A model generated the notes under the pieces. It saw only the letters and a list, made by a program, of their open reading frames with translations, ran no database searches and had not been told where the DNA came from. Both the position numbers and the translations under genes were made by a program. Source: Ruminococcus champanellensis 18P13 = JCM 17042 (GTDB lineage Bacteria > Bacillota > Clostridia > Oscillospirales > Ruminococcaceae). Taken from it: a DNA stretch of 64,000 nucleotides. The stretch's first letter is position 1. Each line of letters starts with the position of its first letter. Of the stretch, positions 35,098 to 43,871 are shown in pieces. The DNA is taken from NCBI RefSeq assembly GCF_000210095.1, contig NC_021039.1, positions 1,170,261-1,234,260 of the forward strand. The letters run 5' to 3'.

Positions 35098-35904
35098 ATG
35101 AAAGTTAGTTATTTTCCGGGCTGTACCCTCCGTACAAAGGCAAAGCAGCTTGATTTTTATGCACGGAAGTGCGCCGAGATCCTTGGCGTAGAGCTGTGTG
35201 AGATCGAGAACTGGCAGTGCTGCGGTGGCGTATTCGTCAGCGCAAAGGACGAGATTGCGTCCAAACTGTCCAGCGTCCGTGCCCTTGCAGCAGCAAGAGA
35301 TGCGGAGCAGCCTTTGGTTACGGTTTGTTCGGCTTGTCACAATGTGATCAAGCAGACCAATTATGCCATGCAGAATGATGCGGACTTTGCTGCAAAGGTC
35401 AACCGTTACATGGCACAGGATCCCAACCCTGCTGCCCCCTATGCAGGGGAGACCCAGGTGTATCATTACCTGGAGCTGCTGCGGGATGTGGTCGGCTTTG
35501 ACAAGATCAAGGCGGCAGTGGTAAAGCCTCTGACCGGCAAAAAGATCGCCGCATACTACGGCTGTCTGCTGCTGCGCCCCGGCAAGGTGATGCAGTTCGA
35601 CGATGTGGAGAATCCTCAGATCATGGAGGATCTGATCCGGGCACTGGGCGCAGAGCCTGTGATCTATGCACTGCGCAACGAGTGCTGCGGCGGCTATGTA
35701 GCTTTGGAGGATCCTGCGTCCGCAAAGAAAAAGAGCAATGCAGTCAGCGAGAATGCTGCAAGCCAGGGGGCGGAGCTGATGGTGACCGCCTGTCCGCTGT
35801 GCAAGTATAATCTGGTGAAGAACGGCAGTCCGGTTCCGGTGGTTTACTTCACTGAACTGCTGGCAGAAGCGCTGGGCGTAAAGGAGGATACCTATGCTGA
35901 ATAA
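35098..35904 (+). CDS. hdrB: Heterodisulfide reductase subunit B-like protein (two CCG domains)
   Basis: 268 aa; ATG at 35098 with GGAGG upstream. Both cysteine-rich CCG domains are complete: PGC, QCCGG, CSAC in the first half and YYGCLLLRP, ECCGGY, CPLC in the second. In HdrB of methanogens these hold two noncubane [4Fe-4S] clusters that split a disulfide. The same domain forms the C-terminal part of the thiol:fumarate reductase subunit TfrB. Here it overlaps hdrC by 11 bp, and the operon includes FrdAB-like genes. The terminal acceptor may therefore be fumarate through FrdB rather than a disulfide; this is inference. Confidence 0.88.
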   Translation: MKVSYFPGCTLRTKAKQLDFYARKCAEILGVELCEIENWQCCGGVFVSAKDEIASKLSSVRALAAARDAEQPLVTVCSACHNVIKQTNYAMQNDADFAAKVNRYMAQDPNPAAPYAGETQVYHYLELLRDVVGFDKIKAAVVKPLTGKKIAAYYGCLLLRPGKVMQFDDVENPQIMEDLIRALGAEPVIYALRNECCGGYVALEDPASAKKKSNAVSENAASQGAELMVTACPLCKYNLVKNGSPVPVVYFTELLAEALGVKEDTYAE

Positions 35905-36286
35905 AGATGAACGCCGGAAGGAGCAGATCCTCCGCATGAGCGGTGTCAATCCCCGCAAGTGCATGCGCTGCGGCAAATGTTCCGGCACCTGCCCGTCCTA
36001 TGACGAGATGGAATACCATCCCCACCAGTTCGTATATATGGTAGAGAATGGGGAGATCGAGGCGCTGATGCAGTCCGACTCCATTTATAAGTGTCTGTCC
36101 TGCTTTGCATGCGTGGATCGATGCCCCCGGGGTGTGGAGCCGGCAAAGCTGGTGGAGGCATTGCGGCTTACCGTGATTCGTGAAAAGGGCGCAAACCATA
36201 TGACTGCCAACGATATTCCGGCGCTGGTGGACGAGGATATGCCCCAGCAGGCGCTGATGAGTGCTATGCGTAAGTATTCTAAGTAG
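35894..36286 (+). CDS. hdrC: Heterodisulfide reductase subunit C-like ferredoxin
   Basis: 130 aa; ATG at 35894 with AAGGAGG, inside the end of hdrB. Two [4Fe-4S] sites: CMRCGKCSGTC (residues 23-33) and CLSCFACVDRC (about 66-76) followed by proline. Length and cluster spacing match HdrC, which carries electrons between HdrA and HdrB. 16 bp separate it from hdrA. Confidence 0.88.
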   Translation: MLNKDERRKEQILRMSGVNPRKCMRCGKCSGTCPSYDEMEYHPHQFVYMVENGEIEALMQSDSIYKCLSCFACVDRCPRGVEPAKLVEALRLTVIREKGANHMTANDIPALVDEDMPQQALMSAMRKYSK

Positions 36287-36302
36287 GAAAGGAGAAACGA
36301 CC

Positions 36303-38297
36303 ATGCAGAGAATTGGAGTTTTTGTCTGTCACTGCGGTACGAACATTGCCGGTACGGTGGATGTGAAGGCGGTTGCACAGGCGATCAAGAATGAACCCGG
36401 TGTTGTTTTCTCCACCGATTATCAGTATATGTGTTCCCAGGCGGGACAGGAAATGATCAAGCAGGCAGTTGCGGACAACAAGCTGACCGGCATTGTGGTT
36501 TGCTCCTGCTCTCCCCGTATGCACGAAGCTACGTTCCGCAAGACTGCGGCAGCAGCCGGACTGAATCCCTATATGGTGGAGATCGCCAACATCCGTGAGC
36601 AGTGCTCCTGGGTACACAAGGAGATGCCCATCGGTACAGAAAAGGCGATCATCCTGGCAAAGGCTGCGGTTGCAAAGGTGAACCTGAATGCGCCTCTGAC
36701 TCCCGGTGAAAGTCCGGTTACCAAGCGTGCGCTGGTCATCGGCGGCGGCATTGCCGGCATCCAGACGGCGCTGGATATTGCAGACGCAGGGTTCCCGGTG
36801 GATATTGTGGAAACCAAGCCGACCATCGGAGGCAAGATGGCACAGCTGGATAAAACATTCCCCACCCTGGACTGTGCAGCCTGCATTCTGACCCCGAAAA
36901 TGGTGGATGTGGCACAGAACGAGAAGATTCGTATCTTCTCCTACTCTGAAGTGACCGATGTGAAGGGCTTTGTAGGCAACTTTGATGTGACCATCAAGCG
37001 GAAGGCTCGTTACGTCAAGGAGGATGTATGTACCGGCTGCGGCGCATGCACCGAAAAGTGTCCCCAGAAAAAAGTGCCCAATGAGTTCAATCTGGGCATG
37101 GACAACCGCCGTGCCATTTACATCCCCTTTGCACAGGCTGTGCCGAAGGTTGCGACCATTGATCCCAACTACTGCACCATGCTGAAAACCGGCAAGTGCG
37201 GCGTCTGCTCCAAGGTGTGCACCGCCGGCGCCATTGACTATAAGGCAAAGGACGAGTTTGTGGAGGAAAAGTACGGTGCCATTGTGGTTGCCACCGGCTT
37301 TAATCCCATCTCTATGGAGAAGTTTGACGAGTTTGCATACTCCCAGTCCAAGGACGTCATCACCTCTCTGGAACTGGAGCGTCTGATGAACGCTGCGGGT
37401 CCCACAGGGGGAACTTTGCTGCGCCCCTCCGACCATGAGCATCCCCACACCATCGTGCTGGTGCAGTGCGTTGGTTCCCGGTGCTCCGCATGCGCAGAAA
37501 AGGGCAAGGAATACTGTTCCAAGATCTGCTGTATGTACACTGCAAAGCACGCTATGCTGATCCGTGACAAGTATCCGGATACGGACGTGTATGTGTTCTA
37601 CATTGACGTGCGTACGCCCGGTAAGAACTTTGACGAATTCTATCGCCGTGCCGTAGAGGAATACGGTGTCCACTACATCAAGGGCATGGTTGGAAAGGTA
37701 ACGCCGGAGGGGAAGAAGCTGCATGTTCAGGCTTCTGATCTGCTGGATAACAAGCAGCTCCACATTGATGCGGATCTGGTGGTTCTGGCTGCTGCCATTG
37801 AGCCGGATAAGTCCGCCCGTCCTCTGGCAACCATGCTGACTGCCAGCATGGATACCAACGATTTCTTCACCGAAGCCCACCCCAAGCTCCGTCCGGTAGA
37901 AAGCCCGACAGCCGGTGTATTCCTGTCCGGCACCTGTCAGGGCCCGAAGGATATTCCGGAGACGGTTTCCCAGGCAGGCGCTGCTGCATCCAAGGTCATC
38001 GGTTTGCTGTGCAAGGATAAGCTCACCGGCAATCCCTGCATTGCCCATTCGGATGAAATGATGTGTAACGGCTGCTCCACCTGTGAGAAGGTTTGCCCCT
38101 ACGGTGCCATCACCTATGTGGAGAAGGAATTCAGAATGCCCGACAGAACCACAAAGGTTCGACGTGTGGCGTCCGTCAATGAGGCGGTCTGCCAGGGCTG
38201 CGGTGCATGTACCGTTGCCTGCATGTCCGGCGCAATGGATCTGAGAGGCTTCAGAAATAAACAAATTATGGCGGAGGTGGACGCAATATGCAAGTAA
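36303..38297 (+). CDS. hdrA: Heterodisulfide reductase subunit A-like flavoprotein
   Basis: 664 aa; ATG at 36303 with AAGGAG upstream. The N-terminal domain has the HdrA-specific cysteines (VCHCGTNI, VCSCSPRMHE, IREQCSWVH). An FAD site (VIGGGIAGIQTALD, about 145-158) is followed by GGKMAQLDKTFPTLDCAACILTPKM, an inserted ferredoxin (CTGCGACTEKC, 243-253, and TGKCGVCSKVC), the GSRCSACAEKGKEYCSKICC segment and two C-terminal [4Fe-4S] sites (CNGCSTCEKVC about 589, CQGCGACTVAC about 631). In known Hdr complexes this FAD performs electron bifurcation: electrons from the MvhD/Flx side are split between HdrBC and ferredoxin. All motifs for that role are present. Confidence 0.9.
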   Translation: MQRIGVFVCHCGTNIAGTVDVKAVAQAIKNEPGVVFSTDYQYMCSQAGQEMIKQAVADNKLTGIVVCSCSPRMHEATFRKTAAAAGLNPYMVEIANIREQCSWVHKEMPIGTEKAIILAKAAVAKVNLNAPLTPGESPVTKRALVIGGGIAGIQTALDIADAGFPVDIVETKPTIGGKMAQLDKTFPTLDCAACILTPKMVDVAQNEKIRIFSYSEVTDVKGFVGNFDVTIKRKARYVKEDVCTGCGACTEKCPQKKVPNEFNLGMDNRRAIYIPFAQAVPKVATIDPNYCTMLKTGKCGVCSKVCTAGAIDYKAKDEFVEEKYGAIVVATGFNPISMEKFDEFAYSQSKDVITSLELERLMNAAGPTGGTLLRPSDHEHPHTIVLVQCVGSRCSACAEKGKEYCSKICCMYTAKHAMLIRDKYPDTDVYVFYIDVRTPGKNFDEFYRRAVEEYGVHYIKGMVGKVTPEGKKLHVQASDLLDNKQLHIDADLVVLAAAIEPDKSARPLATMLTASMDTNDFFTEAHPKLRPVESPTAGVFLSGTCQGPKDIPETVSQAGAAASKVIGLLCKDKLTGNPCIAHSDEMMCNGCSTCEKVCPYGAITYVEKEFRMPDRTTKVRRVASVNEAVCQGCGACTVACMSGAMDLRGFRNKQIMAEVDAICK

Positions 38298-38722
38298 ACG
38301 AGTATCAGCCCCTGATCGTGGCTTTCTGCTGCAACTGGTGCTCCTATGCCGGTGCAGATCTTGCCGGGAACAATCGTTTGAACTATCCCGCCAACATCAA
38401 GATCATCCGTGTACCTTGTTCCTGCCGTGTCAATCCTATGTTCATTCTCCGTGCCTTCCAGAGAGGTGCGGACGGGGTGATCCTTTGCGGATGCCATCCC
38501 GGGGACTGTCACTATACATCCGGCAACTACTATACACGCCGCCGTATGGCTCTGCTGTTCTCCATGCTGGACTACCTGGGCATCGAGAAGGAGCGCACCC
38601 GTGTAGAATGGGTTAGCGCAGCTGAGGGCGCAAAGTTTGCTGCCACCATGAACGACTTTGCCAAGACCGTTGCGGCGCTTGGTGAAAACAAGAGACTGGA
38701 GGATCTGCGATGCAAGAAGTAA
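38288..38722 (+). CDS. MvhD/FlxD-like [2Fe-2S] adapter protein
   Basis: 144 aa; ATG at 38288 overlaps the end of hdrA by 10 bp. Cysteines CCNWC (14-18), PCSC (44-46) and CGCHPGDC (67-74) match the MvhD/FrhD iron-sulfur family, which passes electrons from a hydrogenase or the Flx NADH module to HdrA. The nickel hydrogenase subunits that accompany MvhD in methanogens are absent. The following genes are Flx-type instead, so the donor here is expected to be NADH or NADPH. Confidence 0.88.
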   Translation: MQVNEYQPLIVAFCCNWCSYAGADLAGNNRLNYPANIKIIRVPCSCRVNPMFILRAFQRGADGVILCGCHPGDCHYTSGNYYTRRRMALLFSMLDYLGIEKERTRVEWVSAAEGAKFAATMNDFAKTVAALGENKRLEDLRCKK

Positions 38723-39705
38723 AACGTGAAGTTCTCGTATCCAAGGCTTCCGAACTGCTGAAAAACGGCACAGTGGATCGTGTACTCGGTTGGAAGGCCG
38801 GAGAATTCGATTACGATATTACGCCCGCTGTATTCCACACTAGCGAAGAACTGGAACAGGATTTCGTCTGGAATGATTTCTGCGGTGCGAATTTTTCAAA
38901 ATATCTGGTATCAGAAACAGGGAAAAGCGAAAACAAGATCCTGGTATTCCTCAAGCCCTGTGATACCTATAGCTTCAATCAGCTGCTGACAGAGCATCGC
39001 TTCGACCGGGAAAAGGTCTATGCGGTAGGCGTTGGCTGCAACGGCATGCTGGATGTGGCAAAACTCCGCTCCGGCGCAGAGGGCATCCTCCGTGTTCATA
39101 CGGAGGATCCGGACAAGGTTGCAGTGGAAACCCTGTATGACGGCACCGTAACATTGGATCGGGCAGAGCTGCTGCCGGATCGGTGCGTCAATTGCAAGTC
39201 CAGGAAGCATGTTGCCTATGACGAGTTGCTTGGCTCCGACGGGGAAGTGCTGGACTGCCACAGATTCGATGAGGTGGAGCAGATCGAGCGCATGACCCCG
39301 GATGAGCGCTATGCCTTCTGGCAGGGTGAGCTGTCCCGGTGCATCCGCTGCAATGCCTGTCGTGATGTATGTCCCGCATGTACCTGTGAAAAGTGCGTGT
39401 TTGATAATCCCCAGTCCGGTGTGGAGAATAAGGCACCGGCAACCTCCTTTGAGGAACAGATGTTCCACATTATCCGGGCATTCCATGTGGCTGGTCGCTG
39501 CACCGACTGCGGCGAGTGTTCCCGTGTCTGCCCCCAGCATATTCCGCTGCACCTGCTGAACCGGAAGTTCATCAAGGATATTGACAACTTCTACGGGGAC
39601 TACCAGGCTGGCGCAGAGGTTGGCAGCCGTGCCCCCATCGTAAACTACAGAACCGACGATCTGGAGCCGGGCGAAGCAGTGGAAAGGGGTGGCGAGCATG
39701 CGTAA
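38710..39705 (+). CDS. Flx-type iron-sulfur protein (F420-hydrogenase beta-like plus dicluster ferredoxin)
   Basis: 331 aa; ATG at 38710 lies inside the end of the MvhD-like gene with GGAGG upstream. The N-terminal two thirds (LVFLKPCDTYSFNQLL, AVGVGCNGMLD, RCVNCKSRKH) resembles the FrhB/FdhB-like domain. The C-terminal part has two [4Fe-4S] sites (CIRCNACRDVC about 211-221 and CTDCGECSRVC about 264-274). This corresponds to one of the two iron-sulfur subunits (FlxB/FlxC) of NADH dehydrogenase/heterodisulfide reductase complexes. It overlaps the next gene by 8 bp. Confidence 0.8.
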   Translation: MQEVKREVLVSKASELLKNGTVDRVLGWKAGEFDYDITPAVFHTSEELEQDFVWNDFCGANFSKYLVSETGKSENKILVFLKPCDTYSFNQLLTEHRFDREKVYAVGVGCNGMLDVAKLRSGAEGILRVHTEDPDKVAVETLYDGTVTLDRAELLPDRCVNCKSRKHVAYDELLGSDGEVLDCHRFDEVEQIERMTPDERYAFWQGELSRCIRCNACRDVCPACTCEKCVFDNPQSGVENKAPATSFEEQMFHIIRAFHVAGRCTDCGECSRVCPQHIPLHLLNRKFIKDIDNFYGDYQAGAEVGSRAPIVNYRTDDLEPGEAVERGGEHA

Positions 39706-40723
39706 AATTGCGTTGAATCAGCTGGATCAGCTGTTTGCAGAGATTGCGTCTGCAAAGACCCTGTATCTGCCCACGGATACCAAGGCTGGTGCAAAATATA
39801 CCAAGTGGCAGCAGGGCGCAGTGCTGTCCGACGCCCTGAATACGGTGAGAAGCGCCAAGGATTTCTTCTTCCCCCAGACCGAAAATCTGATGGATTTCAA
39901 GGTGGAGGGCAAGAACATTGAAGTCATCGACACCCGCAGTGAGTGCGAGGATTTCGTGCTGTTCGGCGTGCGGGCCTGTGACGTGAAGAGCTTTGAGGTT
40001 CTGGACAGAGTTTTCCTTGCAGAGCCTGTGGATTCCTATTACAAGAACCGCCGGGAGCATGGTATCATCCTGTCCCTGGCATGCACCAGACCCCAGGAGA
40101 CCTGCTTCTGCGGCACCTTCGGCATTGACGCTGCGGAGCCGGAGGGGGATGTGGTCTGCTATAAGACGGCGGATGCTCTGTACCTGGACGCAAAGTCTGA
40201 AAAGGGCAATGCTCTGCTGGAGAGTCTGACCTGCCTGACAGAGGATGCGGATACCGCTCCGGTGGAAGCGCAGAAGGCACAGACCCGGACACATCTTGCA
40301 AAGCTGCCTCTGGCGGGACTGAAAACCGATGGGTTTGGGGCAGGCACCACCAGCAAGTTCTTTGATGCGCCCGAGTGGAAGGATCTGTCCGCTACCTGTT
40401 TGGGATGCGGCACCTGTACTTTTGTTTGTCCCACCTGTCAGTGCTACGACATCAAGGATTTCAACACCGGTCACGGGGTCAAGCGGTTCCGTTGCTGGGA
40501 TTCCTGCATGTATTCGGACTTTACCAAAATGTCCGCCGGTCAGCCCAGACTGACTCAACTGGAGCGCTTCCGTCAGCGCTTTATGCACAAGCTGGTATAC
40601 TATCCCACCAACAATGACGGAATGTTCTCCTGCGTCGGCTGCGGTCGCTGTCTGGCAAAATGCCCGATCCAGATGAACATTGTCAAGGTGATGAAGAAGT
40701 TAGGAGGCAGCGTCAATGACTGA
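39698..40723 (+). CDS. Flx-type dicluster iron-sulfur protein (sulfhydrogenase beta-like)
   Basis: 341 aa; the ATG at 39698 (GGGGTGG upstream) is preferred to the GTG at 39689. N-terminal domain typical of sulfhydrogenase beta/anaerobic sulfite reductase A proteins (LFGVRACDVKSFEVLDRVF, CFCGTFGID), then [4Fe-4S] sites CLGCGTCTFVCPTCQC (about 234-249) and CVGCGRCLAKC (about 312-322). In Flx and sulfhydrogenase complexes this subunit wires the NAD(P)H flavoprotein to the rest of the complex. It overlaps the flavoprotein gene by 8 bp, consistent with a stoichiometric complex. Confidence 0.82.
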   Translation: MRKIALNQLDQLFAEIASAKTLYLPTDTKAGAKYTKWQQGAVLSDALNTVRSAKDFFFPQTENLMDFKVEGKNIEVIDTRSECEDFVLFGVRACDVKSFEVLDRVFLAEPVDSYYKNRREHGIILSLACTRPQETCFCGTFGIDAAEPEGDVVCYKTADALYLDAKSEKGNALLESLTCLTEDADTAPVEAQKAQTRTHLAKLPLAGLKTDGFGAGTTSKFFDAPEWKDLSATCLGCGTCTFVCPTCQCYDIKDFNTGHGVKRFRCWDSCMYSDFTKMSAGQPRLTQLERFRQRFMHKLVYYPTNNDGMFSCVGCGRCLAKCPIQMNIVKVMKKLGGSVND

Positions 40724-41549
40724 TATCAAGGAGCCGCTTATTCCTGTAGTGGGCGTTGTAACCGATATCCGGATCGACACGCCGGATGTAAAGACCTTCC
40801 GGGTGGTAACACCGGAGGGGAAAAAGGCGTTTGAGCATAAGCCCGGACAGTGTGCGATGCTGTCCATTCCGGGCGTAGGTGAGGCGATGTTCTCCATTAC
40901 CTCCTCTCCTACCAATACAGAGTTTATGGAATTTTCCATCAAAAAGTGCGGATGCGTGACCGAATGGCTCCACTCCATGGAGGTAGGGCAGCAGATCACC
41001 ATCCGGGGACCCTACGGCAGACCCTTCCCGGTGGATACGGATTTCGCCGGACACGACATGCTGTTTATTGCCGGTGGTATCGGTCTGGCGCCTCTGCGCT
41101 CCGTCATCAACTACTGCCGCCATTACCGGGATCGGTACGGCAAGATCGACATCGTTTACGGCTCCCGCAGCATGCAGGATCTGGTGGACTACAAGGAAAT
41201 CATTGACGAGTGGGCAAAGGATACGGGCGTCAACGTATATCTGACCATTGACCGGGAGCAGCCGGAGTGGGACGGCCACGTTGGCTTCGTGCCCAACTAC
41301 GTCAAGGAACTGGGCTTTTCCACCGACAAGATCGCAGTGCTTTGTGGTCCCCCCATCATGATCAAGTTTACCCTGGCTGGCTTGCAGGAGCTGGGCTTTG
41401 ACAAGACCCAGGTCTACACCACCATGGAGCTTCGCATGAAGTGCGGCATCGGCAAGTGCGGCCGCTGCAACATCGGCGCAAAGTATGTCTGCAAGGACGG
41501 ACCGGTGTTCCGGTGCGACGAGATCGATGAGCTGCCGGATGAATATTAA
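40716..41549 (+). CDS. FlxA-like FAD/NAD(P)H reductase subunit
   Basis: 277 aa; ATG at 40716 with AGGAGG upstream. Ferredoxin-NADP reductase fold: FAD-binding barrel (FEHKPGQCAMLSIPGVGEAMFSI), NAD(P) domain (DMLFIAGGIGLAPLRSVI, GSRSMQDLVDYKE, VLCGPPIMIKFT) and a C-terminal [2Fe-2S] loop (MKCGIGKCGRCNIGAKYVC). Matches the gamma subunit of sulfhydrogenase, PyrK-like proteins and FlxA. It is the probable entry point for electrons from NADH into the Flx-Hdr module. Which nucleotide is used cannot be decided by eye. Confidence 0.87.
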   Translation: MTDIKEPLIPVVGVVTDIRIDTPDVKTFRVVTPEGKKAFEHKPGQCAMLSIPGVGEAMFSITSSPTNTEFMEFSIKKCGCVTEWLHSMEVGQQITIRGPYGRPFPVDTDFAGHDMLFIAGGIGLAPLRSVINYCRHYRDRYGKIDIVYGSRSMQDLVDYKEIIDEWAKDTGVNVYLTIDREQPEWDGHVGFVPNYVKELGFSTDKIAVLCGPPIMIKFTLAGLQELGFDKTQVYTTMELRMKCGIGKCGRCNIGAKYVCKDGPVFRCDEIDELPDEY

Positions 41550-41566
41550 TCAGGAGGAACATTGCA

Positions 41567-42241
41567 ATGGAGAATATGGTGAATATTTACCTCTTCGGTA
41601 AGCAGTACAGCGTTCCGGACAATCTGACCATCATGCGTGCCATGGAGTATGCAGGATATCAGCTGGTACGGGGCTGCGGCTGCCGGAATGGTTTTTGCGG
41701 CGCATGCGCTACAATCTACCGGATCAAGGGTGACCGGGAACTGAAAACCTGTCTTGCTTGCCAGACCAAGGTGGAGAACGATATGTATGTGGCAACGCTG
41801 CCCTTTTTCCCGCTGGTCAAGCAGGTTTACGATATGGAAAAGATCAAGCCCACCGAGCAGATCATGATGCAGTTGTATCCGGAGATCTACGCCTGTGTTG
41901 GCTGCAATGCCTGCACCAAGAGCTGCACCCAGAGCTTGAACGTCATGCAGTATATTGCATATGCACAGCGGGGCGAATTTGACAAGTGTGCTGAGGAATC
42001 CTTCGACTGCGTAATGTGCGGCGTATGCTCCTCCCGCTGTCCTGCCGGGATCTCCCATCCCCAGGTAGCTATGCTGGCTCGCCGGCTCAACGGCAAGTAC
42101 TTAGCCCCCAAGACCCAGCATCTGGAGGATCGGATCAAGGAGATCAAGGACGGTACCTTCACAGAGCTGATCGAATCCCTGATGCAGAAGCCCATTGAGG
42201 AGATCAAAGAGCTTTACAACAACCGTGAGATTGAAAAGTAA
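41567..42241 (+). CDS. frdB: Fumarate reductase iron-sulfur subunit-like protein
   Basis: 224 aa; ATG at 41567 with AGGAGG upstream. N-terminal [2Fe-2S] plant-type ferredoxin domain with C39-RNGF-C44-GA-C47 and C62, then two [4Fe-4S] sites (CVGCNACTKSC about 109-119, CVMCGVCSSRC about 148-158) in an HdrC-like helical domain. Classical FrdB has one [4Fe-4S] and one [3Fe-4S] site and docks on a membrane anchor. Here both sites look cubane and no anchor gene is present. In TfrB a CCG domain follows this layout; in this operon that domain is a separate protein, HdrB. It is 12 bp upstream of the flavoprotein gene and likely its electron donor. Confidence 0.83.
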   Translation: MENMVNIYLFGKQYSVPDNLTIMRAMEYAGYQLVRGCGCRNGFCGACATIYRIKGDRELKTCLACQTKVENDMYVATLPFFPLVKQVYDMEKIKPTEQIMMQLYPEIYACVGCNACTKSCTQSLNVMQYIAYAQRGEFDKCAEESFDCVMCGVCSSRCPAGISHPQVAMLARRLNGKYLAPKTQHLEDRIKEIKDGTFTELIESLMQKPIEEIKELYNNREIEK

Positions 42242-42253
42242 GGGGGCGCTGTT

Positions 42254-43852
42254 ATGTATTCAAAGGAATTTCAGGAATCTCTGAAGGCAGTGGAAGCTGC
42301 AAGAGAAGCGAATATTGCATATGAGCCGGCGCGCATGACCGCACAGGAGAAGGAAGATCTGCTGGCGGCATACCATCCGGATTACAAAAAGAGTGAATTT
42401 GCCACACTGCAGATCGGCCCCAACAAGGGGGAATCCGTGCCCCACGAGCTTTGCGAAATGCTCCAGGCTCACAGCCGGATTCAGGCTAAGGACGTGGATC
42501 TGGACAATGTGAAGTATGATGTGGATGTGCTGATCATCGGCGGCGGCGGCGCAGGTGCATCTGCTGCCATTGAAGCGGACAATGCAGGCGCAAAGACCAT
42601 GATCGTCACCAAGCTGCGGATCGGCGACGCCAACACCATGATGGCAGAGGGCGGTATCCAGGCTGCTGACAAGCCCAACGATTCTCCTGCCATTCACTTT
42701 GTGGACGCATTCGGCGGCGGTCACTATGCCGCAAAGCGGGAGCTGCTGGCGAAGCTGGTTTGCGATGCACCGGAGGCCATTCATTGGCTCAACGATCTGG
42801 GCGTAGAATTTGATAAGGCACCGGACGGTACGATGATTACCACCCACGGGGGCGGTACCTCCAGAAAGAGAATGCATGCGGCAAAGGATTACTCCGGCGC
42901 TGAGATCATGCGCACCCTGCGGGATGAGGTTCTGAACCGGGGCATCCCGGTGGTGGATTTCACTGCTGCCATTGAGTTGATCCTGGATGAGAACGGCAAG
43001 GCTGCCGGCGCAGTTCTGATGAACATGGAGACCAAGGAGCTGATGGTTGCACGGGCAAAGACCGTTATCATTGCAACCGGCGGTGCGGGTCGTATGCACT
43101 ACCAGGGCTTCCCCACCTCCAATCACTACGGCGCAACTGCGGATGGTCTGGTGCTGGGCTATCGTGTAGGCGCAAAGCTGCTGTATGCGGAGACCCTCCA
43201 GTATCACCCCACTGGCGCCGCATTCCCCCAGCAGATCTTCGGCGCACTGGTCACCGAGAAGGTGCGTTCTCTGGGGGCGAAGCTTGTAAACCGGGACGGC
43301 AAGGTGTTCATGCACCCACTGGAGACCCGTGATGTGGCGGCTGCTTCTATTATCCGGGAGTGTTCTGACCATGCAGAGGGTGTTGACACTGGCAGTGGTC
43401 TGGCAGTCTGGCTGGATACACCCATGATTGAGAAGATAGGGGGAGAGGGTACCATCGAAAAGCGGATCCCTGCCATGATGCGTATGTTTGCAAGCTATGG
43501 CATTGACATCCGGAAGGAGCCGATCCTGGTTTATCCCACCCTGCACTACCAGAACGGCGGTCTGGACATCAACGTGAACGGCATGACCACCAATGTGGAG
43601 AACCTGTTTGTAGCCGGTGAGGCTGTGGGCGGTATCCACGGCAAGAACCGTCTGATGGGCAATTCCCTGCTGGACATCATCGTATTCGGACGCAGCGCCG
43701 GTCAGAATGCTGCCGCTGCTGCAAAGGATACAAAGGTGGGTAAGCTGACGCTGGATCACATTGCAAGGTTTGATGCTGAGCGTGAAGCAGCCGGCATCAG
43801 CACAGACGCTGTTTCTCCGAAGCTCCTGCCGGATTACCGGTATCAAAAATAA
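42254..43852 (+). CDS. frdA: Fumarate reductase flavoprotein subunit-like protein
   Basis: 532 aa; ATG at 42254 with AAGGGGG upstream. An N-terminal extension of about 88 residues precedes the FAD site VLIIGGGGAGASAA. Further FrdA/SdhA hallmarks: MAEGGIQAA, HGGGTSRKRMHA, the HPTG histidine near 319, EKVRSLGAKLVNRDGKVFM and ETRD with the substrate arginines, HYQNGGLDIN and GEAVGGIHGKNRLMGNSLLDIIVFGR. It should reduce fumarate to succinate (or the reverse). No cytochrome b anchor lies nearby, so a soluble enzyme fed by the FrdB-like subunit and the Flx-Hdr module is the best reading. The length is slightly shorter than E. coli FrdA. Confidence 0.88.
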   Translation: MYSKEFQESLKAVEAAREANIAYEPARMTAQEKEDLLAAYHPDYKKSEFATLQIGPNKGESVPHELCEMLQAHSRIQAKDVDLDNVKYDVDVLIIGGGGAGASAAIEADNAGAKTMIVTKLRIGDANTMMAEGGIQAADKPNDSPAIHFVDAFGGGHYAAKRELLAKLVCDAPEAIHWLNDLGVEFDKAPDGTMITTHGGGTSRKRMHAAKDYSGAEIMRTLRDEVLNRGIPVVDFTAAIELILDENGKAAGAVLMNMETKELMVARAKTVIIATGGAGRMHYQGFPTSNHYGATADGLVLGYRVGAKLLYAETLQYHPTGAAFPQQIFGALVTEKVRSLGAKLVNRDGKVFMHPLETRDVAAASIIRECSDHAEGVDTGSGLAVWLDTPMIEKIGGEGTIEKRIPAMMRMFASYGIDIRKEPILVYPTLHYQNGGLDINVNGMTTNVENLFVAGEAVGGIHGKNRLMGNSLLDIIVFGRSAGQNAAAAAKDTKVGKLTLDHIARFDAEREAAGISTDAVSPKLLPDYRYQK

Positions 43853-43871
43853 GAAAAGGTCGTAATATTTT

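Noticed and set aside
36279..38264. 661-codon antisense frame under hdrA
   Set aside because: Shadow of the strongly conserved HdrA frame; composition rich in His/Cys/Gln as expected for reverse translation.
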